A stretch of DNA of 64,000 nucleotides. It comes from Thermoanaerobaculia bacterium (lineage in GTDB: Bacteria; Acidobacteriota; Thermoanaerobaculia; Multivoradales; J023). Within the stretch, counting starts at the first letter, position 1. Each line of letters begins with the position of its first letter. The stretch is taken from positions 51,070-115,069 of the forward strand of contig JAUIJL010000029.1 of NCBI GenBank assembly GCA_030431255.1. The letters are read 5' to 3'. The position numbers and the translations under genes were made by a program. A model generated the notes under the pieces. The model worked only from the letters and a program-made list of their open reading frames with translations, made no database searches and had not been told where the DNA came from. Below are positions 40,475 through 47,674 of this stretch, one piece after another.

Positions 40475-42292
40475 TCAATCCATCAACGAGTCGGGCAGAA
40501 TGCCGCGCTCCGGGTCGTAGAGGGCCTGCATCGGGTGTGACTTCCCTTCGAGGGTGGCGCCGACGGCTTCCGCCACGGCCGGCGCCTGGGCGAAGCCGCC
40601 GGTGTTGTGGCCCGCGGCGACCACCAGCCGACCGCCGGCTTCGGTGCCGAGCGCTTCGAGCACCCCGAGGCCGGTGCAGGTGAAGGGACGAACACATGCT
40701 CTGTGGGTGCCGGCCAGGGTGCCGTCTTCCAAGGCCCGGGCGTAGGCGGCGGGGAAGTAGCGACGGGCGGTTTCTTCGAGAGCCTCGAAGAGCCGTTGGA
40801 TCTCCGGCGATGCCATGTCGAGATCCCGGCTGCCGAGGTAGCCGTAGCCGGAGCCGAGGAATAACGAGGGCCGACCCGCTTCGTCGCGGCCGAGGGTCAC
40901 GTTCGAGTCTTCTCCCACGTGCCCCTCGCGGTGCAGCTTGATGGAGTGGCGAAGGCGTGGCTCGAGATTGGGGAAGGCGAGCCAAAGGCCGAGGATGCCC
41001 TGGATTTTGTCGGCCGAGCGAGTGCCTTCGAGCAAGGAGCCGCCGTAGACACCCGGGGACAGCACGTAGTGCTCGGAGCGCACGACACCGTCGTCGGTGC
41101 GCAGCCCGCTGATCAGGCCGTCCGCGGATCGTTCGAGCCGACGGACCGGTCGATTCCACAACAGGCGCGCACCGCGGGCTTCGAGATGGGCCAGCAGCCG
41201 GACCACGAAGTCGTGAATGTTGAGGGTAAAACCACGGACTTCCAGACCTCGGGCGATCTGGCCGTCCTCGACGGCGTCACGGCAGGCCGGATGAAGCCGC
41301 ACCAGCTCGTCGCGATCGAGGGATCGAATCAATGAGCCCAATCGTCCGTGCAAAACCTCGGCGGCTTCGGCTTTCTCGCGCTCGGCGTAGAGCCTCAAAA
41401 TGCCGGGGGCGTAACCGACGTCCTCGAAAAGCTGCGGAGCGTCGCGCTGCAGCCGTTGCCACAAAGGGTAGGAGGCGATGGTGAAGCGGTGGATATCTTC
41501 CGTGAAAATCTCGGCACGCCAACGCGGAAGGGCATGGAATCGGTCGATCCATGCCTGCTCGGGACCCTGGAGACGCTCGGCATCGACCGCCAGCCAGCCA
41601 CCTCTGGAGACGGTTTGTCGGAAGACCTGATGCATCTTGGCGTAAACCAGATGCCCCTTCTCGTTGTAATTGTCCGCCTCCGTGAAGCAGAACATGCGGG
41701 CGTTGCCGCCGCCATGGGTTGCCCCCAGGCGTTGCCAAGACGGAGCGGTGCGCGGATCGGGGCGAGCGTCGAGAATTTCGAGCTCGGCTCCCCGTTCCAC
41801 CAATTCGACGGCGGTCATCAGGTTCACGATGCCGGCACCCACCAGGGTGACGGTGGAGCCGCGCAGGCTTCCCGAGCCGTCGGCCGAAATGCCCAGCGGC
41901 GTCAGTCGACGGGCGGCGGACTCGGCGGCGAGACCCCGTTCCGCCAGGGCCAGGGCCCGAAGGTCGGAGGGCAGGTGGCGGATTTGCCCCGGGACCCGAT
42001 GGGTACGGATTCCGGGCGGGATGTCGCTCACGGCGATGCCCGTCTTTGAGCCCTGTGTTTTCTGGCAACGTACGAGCTCCACGGGCCGACCCGCCCGTTC
42101 CCGCCAGCCCGCCAGAGTTTGCGGCCCTGGACAGTTGCCATTGACCAACAAAGCGAGCGGGCGATGCTCGACCAGGGCTTGGCGCAAGGTCTCTTCGGGC
42201 CCGTTGATGATCTCGGGTCGGTAGATAACGTCGTGACCGAGCCCGGATTCGACGATCTCTGGGCTCAAGGGGTAGGTGACGAGAATTTTCAT
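40475..42292 (-). CDS. FAD-dependent oxidoreductase (D-amino-acid oxidase family) with extra N-terminal domain
   Basis: A 605-aa protein in two parts. Residues 1-140 (MKILVTYPLSPEIVESGLGH, ALLVNGNCPG, RTHRVPGQIRHLPSDLRALAL) resemble the catalytic domain of a D-2-hydroxyacid dehydrogenase but end before any NAD site. Residues 146-590 are a DadA-type FAD oxidoreductase: VTLVGAGIVNLMTAVELVERG (148-168, Asn in place of the third Gly), FTEDIHRF, LSPGVYGGSLL, then GTHRACVRPFTCTG and VVAAGHNTGGFAQAPAVAEAV for flavin binding. It probably oxidises a D-amino acid or related imino compound. It precedes the ATP-grasp gene by 7 nt, suggesting consecutive steps. Confidence 0.85.
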   Translation of the reverse strand: MKILVTYPLSPEIVESGLGHDVIYRPEIINGPEETLRQALVEHRPLALLVNGNCPGPQTLAGWRERAGRPVELVRCQKTQGSKTGIAVSDIPPGIRTHRVPGQIRHLPSDLRALALAERGLAAESAARRLTPLGISADGSGSLRGSTVTLVGAGIVNLMTAVELVERGAELEILDARPDPRTAPSWQRLGATHGGGNARMFCFTEADNYNEKGHLVYAKMHQVFRQTVSRGGWLAVDAERLQGPEQAWIDRFHALPRWRAEIFTEDIHRFTIASYPLWQRLQRDAPQLFEDVGYAPGILRLYAEREKAEAAEVLHGRLGSLIRSLDRDELVRLHPACRDAVEDGQIARGLEVRGFTLNIHDFVVRLLAHLEARGARLLWNRPVRRLERSADGLISGLRTDDGVVRSEHYVLSPGVYGGSLLEGTRSADKIQGILGLWLAFPNLEPRLRHSIKLHREGHVGEDSNVTLGRDEAGRPSLFLGSGYGYLGSRDLDMASPEIQRLFEALEETARRYFPAAYARALEDGTLAGTHRACVRPFTCTGLGVLEALGTEAGGRLVVAAGHNTGGFAQAPAVAEAVGATLEGKSHPMQALYDPERGILPDSLMD

Positions 42293-42530
42293 CGCACGGT
42301 GGGTTCCTCAGGCATAGAAGCTCTGACCAATGGATTGGAGAGGTCGAAATCAAGGGCTAGCCGGCCATGTAATGAGAATAGGAGTCACCGCTGATGGGGA
42401 CAATTAACGGGGTGTTGAAATTCCCACGGCTCGTCAACGCCGCGTTGATCGTCTTATCAACGGAGCGTTGAGCAGCGGGCAGTGGGGGCCGACTTAGGGG
42501 AGGTCTTGGGAAAAGGCATGAAGTAGATGT

Positions 42531-43247
42531 CTAGGGACGTCGACCCTTGGCGATGGGGCGTTTGCGCAATCGAGAGGATTTGGATTGGGAAGCGGTGATC
42601 ACCACATGGCGGCGGTTTCCGCCTTGGCCTTGGGTGCGGATGGTGTGGGTTTTGGTTTCAAAACCCCGTTTGCGCAGGCGGTTGGAGAAGCGCTGATCCG
42701 GCTGGGACGACCAAATGGCGATGCGGGCGCCCGGGGCCATGGCTTTTCGCAGGTGCTCGATGCCGTCGCGATCGTAGAGCCTGCCGTTGGAGGGCACGCA
42801 CCAAGATTCGGGCCCATTGTCGACGTCGAGCATGATCGAGTCGAAGCCCGGGCCGGCCGCGGCCAGCACTTCCCACACGTCCTTTTCTACGATCTCGACC
42901 CGTTTGTCGTCGAGGGCACCGGCCTGCAGCTCGGCCAGGTGGGTGCGTCCCCAGGAGACCACCGCGGGAAAGAGCTCCGCCACCACGATCTCGGCGCCGG
43001 GCGGCAAGATGTCGAGACACGCCCGCAGGGTGAAACCCAGGCCCAGACCACCGATCAAGACCCGAGGGGCGTCGGAGCTCAGCTTTTCGCAGCCGAGCTC
43101 CGCCAGGGCAATCTCAGAGCCGGCCGCCCGGGTCGACATCAGCTCCTCACCGTCGATGTAAATGAAGAAGTCGGTTCCCCGGCTTTGCAGCATCAGCTGT
43201 TGGCCGTCCGGGGTGGTGAAGGTATCCAAGGTCTCGAGTGGTTTCAT
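42531..43247 (-). CDS. spermidine-synthase-like (class I methyltransferase fold) protein
   Basis: A 238-aa protein with the Rossmann core of polyamine aminopropyltransferases: VLIGGLGLGFTLRACLDILP (64-83), VVAELFPAVVSWGR, VEIVEKDVWEVL and FDSIMLDVDNGPESW. The N-terminal tetramerisation strands are only partly present (FFIYIDGEELMSTRAAGSE), and the usual YHE and (G)GGDG signatures are altered, so this is probably a divergent relative of unknown substrate. The C-terminal about 30 residues are strongly basic (SSRLRKRPIAKGRRP). Monocistronic; divergent from the PQQ-propeller operon. Confidence 0.82.
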   Translation of the reverse strand: MKPLETLDTFTTPDGQQLMLQSRGTDFFIYIDGEELMSTRAAGSEIALAELGCEKLSSDAPRVLIGGLGLGFTLRACLDILPPGAEIVVAELFPAVVSWGRTHLAELQAGALDDKRVEIVEKDVWEVLAAAGPGFDSIMLDVDNGPESWCVPSNGRLYDRDGIEHLRKAMAPGARIAIWSSQPDQRFSNRLRKRGFETKTHTIRTQGQGGNRRHVVITASQSKSSRLRKRPIAKGRRP

Positions 43248-43276
43248 GGCTGACGGACCCTATCAGCTAGCCTGGC

Positions 43277-43307
43277 TTGAAACCTATTCAAATTTTCCAC
43301 GTATCGT
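43277..43307 (+). promoter_or_regulatory. candidate promoter of the PQQ-propeller/HTH/radical SAM operon
   Basis: TTGAAA (43277-43282) and TATCGT (43302-43307) are separated by 19 nt in the AT-rich divergent region. The spacing is longer than optimal. Confidence 0.28.
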
Positions 43308-43370
43308 GAAAGGGTAAGGCAGGGACACGAAATCGTAAGGACCTACTGCAGAGACTCGAGGAGGTGGACC

Positions 43371-45524
43371 GTGAGTAGATGGATCGAAAATCAGAAGCTT
43401 GGACGACGGGGATGGATGGTGTCGCTCATCGGCCTGGTCGGCCTTCTCGGCTCGGTAGAGCTCACCACTGCCGCGGATTGGCCCGCTTTTCGGGGTGCGG
43501 CAGGGGACGGCATTGCCCGGGAAACCGGCTTGGCCCGAGCGTGGCCGGAAGACGGTCCTCCCGAGCTGTGGCGGCGCACGATCGGTGAAGGTTATTCCGG
43601 AATCGTGGTGGTCGGCGATCGGCTCTTCACCACGGAGCTGACCCGCGGCGAGCAACGGGTGGTGTCGTTTGGGACCGCCGACGGGCAACCGATTTGGTCC
43701 TATAGCTTCGGCACCGACTACCAGGACGCCAGCGGTTTCGGCAACGGCGCGAGGTCGACCCCGGCGGTGGCGGACGGTCGGGTCTTTACCGCCTCCGCGG
43801 ACTCCGTGTTGGTGGCTTTGGACGCGAGCAGCGGAGAGCTGCTGTGGCGCAGTGATTTCAAGGAAGCCTTTGGTGCCGCGGTGCCGCGATTCGGATTCGG
43901 CGCCTCGCCCATGGTGATCGGCGATCAGGTCGTCATTGAGACCGGCGGCACTGAAGGTCGCGGGGTGGTGGCCTTCGACCCTACCTCCGGCGAGGTCAAA
44001 TGGACCAGTCAGGACGGCCCCGCGAGCTATGCCACTCCGGTTCTGATGGCGGGCTCTGGTCACGGCAGCGACGGACCGCCGACCCTTGCGGAATCGCATT
44101 TGGTGCTCAATCGACGTTCCGGTTTGGTGGCCCTGGCGCCCCTCACCGGCGAACTCCTCTGGCAGCATGCCTCGGCGTTGGACGCCATTGCCATGCCGGT
44201 AGTGCTGGGGCCGGACCGATTTTTGACCTCGTCCGCGGCCATGGGTGACGGCGGCCATGTGATCGCGATTCAGCAGCGCGAGGGGCAGTGGAGCGCCGAG
44301 AAGGTGTGGTCGAACGCGCGCTTTCGCAACCACTTCAACACCTCCGTAGCCGTAGACGGCTTCATCTACGGCTTCGACAACGCCACCCTCCGCTGCCTCG
44401 ACGGGACGACCGGCGAGGCCCGTTGGGCCCATCGAGGATTCGGCAAGGGCTCGTTGGTGACCGCCGATGGATTGTTGTTCGTGCTCGGCGATCAAGGGCA
44501 ATTGGGCTTGGTGGCCGCCGATCCGACGGAGCTCCGCCTGCTCGGCAAAGTGCAGGCCATGGAAGGAAAGTCTTGGACCTCACCGACCCTAGCCGACGGT
44601 CGCCTCTATGTGCGCGATCACGACGAGCTGGTGGCCTTCGACGTCCGCCGACCGTCCGCTTCCGGCTCAGCCGGGAGAGCTCAGGTTGCCGCCGGCGAGG
44701 TGGACACCCAGCGCAAGCCGGAGACCCAACAGGCGACTGCGTCGCCCAAGGACGCCGGGGAGGTGGTGGCCGCTTATGCCGCGGCTCGCGGAGGATTCGA
44801 GCGCTGGACGAAGCTGAAGGCGTTGCGGTTGACGGGAAGCTATTCCGCGTTCAGCCAGGAAGCACCCTTTGAGCAGCTGCACCTGAGCACCCCCGATGGG
44901 CATCTCTTCCGGTTGGAATTCGAAAGCTTGGGCGGCCGGGTGACGTGGGCCAAAGACGAAGAAGGGTTGTGGTGGATCTTCCCGTTGTTGGGGGTCACGG
45001 AGCCCCAGCGCCTGGACGCCGAGCCGGGCTCCGCCTACGGCCCCCAGTTGCTTCGGCGGGCGGAGCTGAAACCTCTGCTGTTGCAAGCCCGGGGCGGGGA
45101 AAGTGGGCTCCAAGTGAAGCTGCTGGGCGCGGGCATAGTCGGTGACACGCCGACGGTGGATCTCGAGCTGACCCTTGCCGAGGGACGGAAGGAGATCTGG
45201 CATTTGGATCCCGAGACTTGGTTGGAGGTGGCCGTGGATTCCACCATCCACGATTTTTCCCAAATGGGCGAGCCCATGGACGAGCGGATCTTCTACGGAG
45301 ATTTTCGCGATGTGGGAGGGTTGAAGATCCCCCACCGCATCGCCTACGAATTCGGGGCTCGCTTGGAGGAGGTTCAGGTCGAGGCGGTCGAGGTGGATCC
45401 GACTTTGGGTCGGGAACGATTCCGCATGCCGCCGGCCCCGGCTTCCGAGCAACCGTCGGAAGGTGCCGATGACCAGAAGGAGGCCTCCGGCCAAGAGCAG
45501 GATGAGGGCGAATCCGAGCGATGA
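43371..45524 (+). CDS. secreted PQQ-like beta-propeller protein with C-terminal lipoprotein-carrier-like domain
   Basis: A 717-aa exported protein starting at GTG 43371, with GAGGAGG 5 nt upstream. Signal peptide to about residue 35, then the family opener DWPAFRGAAGDGIA and a propeller of PQQ-like repeats (VVSFGTADGQPIWSYSFG, LVALDASSGELLWRSDF, VVAFDPTSGEVKWTSQDG, LRCLDGTTGEARWAHRG) to about 430. A charged linker leads to a second domain (about 465-690: AYAAARGGFERWTKLKALR, then HLDPETWLEVAVDSTIHDF and FYGDFRDVGGLKIPHRI) that looks like the LolA/outer-membrane lipoprotein-sorting fold. There is no sign of real PQQ catalysis. The stop overlaps the HTH gene (ATGA). Confidence 0.87.
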   Translation: MSRWIENQKLGRRGWMVSLIGLVGLLGSVELTTAADWPAFRGAAGDGIARETGLARAWPEDGPPELWRRTIGEGYSGIVVVGDRLFTTELTRGEQRVVSFGTADGQPIWSYSFGTDYQDASGFGNGARSTPAVADGRVFTASADSVLVALDASSGELLWRSDFKEAFGAAVPRFGFGASPMVIGDQVVIETGGTEGRGVVAFDPTSGEVKWTSQDGPASYATPVLMAGSGHGSDGPPTLAESHLVLNRRSGLVALAPLTGELLWQHASALDAIAMPVVLGPDRFLTSSAAMGDGGHVIAIQQREGQWSAEKVWSNARFRNHFNTSVAVDGFIYGFDNATLRCLDGTTGEARWAHRGFGKGSLVTADGLLFVLGDQGQLGLVAADPTELRLLGKVQAMEGKSWTSPTLADGRLYVRDHDELVAFDVRRPSASGSAGRAQVAAGEVDTQRKPETQQATASPKDAGEVVAAYAAARGGFERWTKLKALRLTGSYSAFSQEAPFEQLHLSTPDGHLFRLEFESLGGRVTWAKDEEGLWWIFPLLGVTEPQRLDAEPGSAYGPQLLRRAELKPLLLQARGGESGLQVKLLGAGIVGDTPTVDLELTLAEGRKEIWHLDPETWLEVAVDSTIHDFSQMGEPMDERIFYGDFRDVGGLKIPHRIAYEFGARLEEVQVEAVEVDPTLGRERFRMPPAPASEQPSEGADDQKEASGQEQDEGESER

Positions 45525-46192
45525 GCGATGGATCCCAGGCAGGGTCGAAGCCCGGGGGAGCGGTTCCCCCGGGGACCGCGGCGGAATCGGTCGAGACCGT
45601 CGAGACCGATACCGAGTCCGAAACCTATTGGATTCTTCGCCGAGACCAAGTGGAGTGTTTGGCCTCGTCGCGGCGTCAAGATCTCCTGGATCGCCTAGCG
45701 GCGGCGGGGGATCAAAGCGTCAAACAATGCGCGACCGCGGTCGGCATGAAACCGTCGGCTGCTTATCGGCATGTGTCGGCCTTGCTCGAGGCCGGTTTGA
45801 TCGAAGTGGCCGGCACCCGGGTGGTGAATCGCAAACAGGAAACACTCTATCGGGCGGTGGCGCCGCGCATGCGCCTGGCCCGCGCTTTGGACCGGCCCGA
45901 TCTGCACCCTAGCTTGTCGCGGGTGGTCTATGCGCTCAGCCGCCAGATGGCTCGGGATTTCGAGCGCGGGCTCGGCCACGGTGACGGCCAATGCACCGGA
46001 TCGGACCGCAACCTCGGGTTTTATCGCCATGTGGGTGCCCCCAGCGTCGAGGTCATGCGCGAGATCAACGGCCATTTGGACCGCATCGCCGAGCTGTTGT
46101 GGCGACAACCGGAGCCGGATCGGCCGTTGATCAGCTTCGGCTGGGTGATGGCACCGGTCGGGGATGAAGGTCGGGATGAAGGCAGGGCCTGA
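45521..46192 (+). CDS. winged-helix (ArsR-like) transcriptional regulator
   Basis: A 223-aa DNA-binding protein. After an acidic, disordered N-terminus (1-35) comes a winged helix (about 45-115): LASSRRQDLLDRLAAAGDQ, SVKQCATAVGMKPSAAYRHVSALLEAGLIEVAGTR as recognition helix and wing, then a C-terminal effector or dimer region with YRHVGAPSVEVMREI. No metal-binding Cys cluster is visible. It is coupled by ATGA to the PQQ-propeller gene and followed after 18 nt by a radical SAM gene, so it probably regulates this operon. Confidence 0.83.
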   Translation: MSDGSQAGSKPGGAVPPGTAAESVETVETDTESETYWILRRDQVECLASSRRQDLLDRLAAAGDQSVKQCATAVGMKPSAAYRHVSALLEAGLIEVAGTRVVNRKQETLYRAVAPRMRLARALDRPDLHPSLSRVVYALSRQMARDFERGLGHGDGQCTGSDRNLGFYRHVGAPSVEVMREINGHLDRIAELLWRQPEPDRPLISFGWVMAPVGDEGRDEGRA

Positions 46193-46210
46193 AACCGATA
46201 CCCTTGGCAG

Positions 46211-47599
46211 ATGAAAATCGCTTCCAGGTTTCAGGCGTTGTGGCGACCCATCCCAGAGCACAAACGGGAGCTGTTGCGGCAGCGTTGGCGGGAGCTGCCC
46301 GCCGAGCTGCAACGGCCGTGGCAGGTGGTGGGCCGTCAGATGACCCAATGCGGTTATACCCTGGGGCCGGCCTATTGCTCCTTCGGCTGCTCCCATTGTT
46401 ATCTGCCCGCAAACGCAAATCGGGCGCCGCTGCCGAGCCTGGAGGAGATGAAAGAGCAAATCGACGCCAACCGTCGACTCTTAGGGCACGGCGGAAATCT
46501 CCAGATCACCGGCGGTGATGTCATCGACGCCTACTTTCGGGCCGGCCGGTCGGACGAGCTGGTGGAGGTGGTGCGATACGCGGGTTTGGCCGGTGTCGTG
46601 CCGATGGTCATGACCCACGGCCAAAAATTGCTCGAGCACCCGGATTTCTTGGATCGATTGGTGGTCGAAGGGGGTTTGCGCAAGCTGGCGATCCACATCG
46701 ATGTGACCCAGGCAGGACGACCCGGTTTTCCCAAGCCGGAGCTTCGCTGCGAGGCGGAGCTTCACCCCTTGCGCCAAGCTTTCGTGGACCTGATCCTCGA
46801 TTGTCGTCGCCGCACCGGAGTGCGGTTCTCCGCCGCTCACACCTTGACCATCACCGAGCAGAACTTGGATCAGGTGGGGGAGGTGCTGGCCTGGCTGACG
46901 GCAGACCCCGATCGCCTTCGGGCCTTCCGCATGGTGAGCTTTCAGCCCGAGGCCCAGGTCGGCAGGACTCGGGTGGATAAGGACCGATCCCATCACACCG
47001 ACGGAGCCGGGGGCTCAGCCACTCCCGAAGCATGTTGGGGAGAAATCGAGCGCTTTCTCGGATTTCCGGCCGGTCGGGACAACCTGTGGTTCGGCGATCC
47101 CGAATGCAGCCACATGACCACCGTCCTGGTGCTCTTTCCCGAGGGGCGGAAGATCGATGCCATTCCGTCCGACGATCGAACCCGGGAGCTGTGGGGGCGG
47201 ATTTACGACGTCTTCGGCGGGGTCGGTGGGCGGGGAGCCGATCACATGGACGCCAACCTACGGCGCTTTGCCCTCTTGGCTCGACGTCCCGACATTCTGG
47301 CTGAGGTGCTCTCCTACGTCCGTCACCGTGGTCGTCAAGAAGGGCTGAGCTTGGCGCGACTGGCCGCTAGGGCGGCGCGGGGCCAAGTTGGAGCCTTGAA
47401 TATCGTGCAGCACAACTTTATGGACGAGACCGAGGTGCGCTCCGACGACCCCCGGGTGCAACGTCGGCTCCAGGCCTGCGCCTTTCGCGGTGCGGTGAAA
47501 GACGGTGAGTCCTGGAAGGCGGTGCCCATGTGCAGCCTCAACTCCGGTGACCGAGCCGACATCTACGCACAGCAAATCGAATCCCAAGGCGGCAGGTAA
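46211..47599 (+). CDS. radical SAM enzyme
   Basis: A 462-aa iron-sulfur enzyme. The 4Fe-4S/SAM motif is YCSFGCSHCYLP (Cys56, Cys60, Cys63: CxxxCxxC), followed by NLQITGGDVIDAYF and a TIM-barrel-like run (VVPMVMTHGQKLL, KLAIHIDVTQAG, TGVRFSAAHTLTITEQNL). The C-terminal part contains further cysteines (PECSHM, CAFRGAVKDGESWKAVPMCS) that could bind a second cluster, as in SPASM-like or other auxiliary-cluster enzymes, but spacing does not fit a clear class. Substrate unknown; it may act on a lipid or on the envelope protein of this operon. A strong terminator follows. Confidence 0.86.
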   Translation: MKIASRFQALWRPIPEHKRELLRQRWRELPAELQRPWQVVGRQMTQCGYTLGPAYCSFGCSHCYLPANANRAPLPSLEEMKEQIDANRRLLGHGGNLQITGGDVIDAYFRAGRSDELVEVVRYAGLAGVVPMVMTHGQKLLEHPDFLDRLVVEGGLRKLAIHIDVTQAGRPGFPKPELRCEAELHPLRQAFVDLILDCRRRTGVRFSAAHTLTITEQNLDQVGEVLAWLTADPDRLRAFRMVSFQPEAQVGRTRVDKDRSHHTDGAGGSATPEACWGEIERFLGFPAGRDNLWFGDPECSHMTTVLVLFPEGRKIDAIPSDDRTRELWGRIYDVFGGVGGRGADHMDANLRRFALLARRPDILAEVLSYVRHRGRQEGLSLARLAARAARGQVGALNIVQHNFMDETEVRSDDPRVQRRLQACAFRGAVKDGESWKAVPMCSLNSGDRADIYAQQIESQGGR

Positions 47600-47614
47600 G
47601 CACGGTAGCCAAAT

Positions 47615-47650
47615 AGGCCGACGGATGGCGAGAGCTCATCCGTCGGCCTT
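47615..47650. terminator. bidirectional terminator between the radical SAM and M36 genes
   Basis: A 13-bp perfect stem, AGGCCGACGGATG (47615-47627) with CATCCGTCGGCCT (47637-47649), has a 9-nt loop between convergent genes. The T tail is short on both strands. Confidence 0.75.
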
Positions 47651-47674
47651 CTGAGCTAGGCGGAGGTCCCGGCT

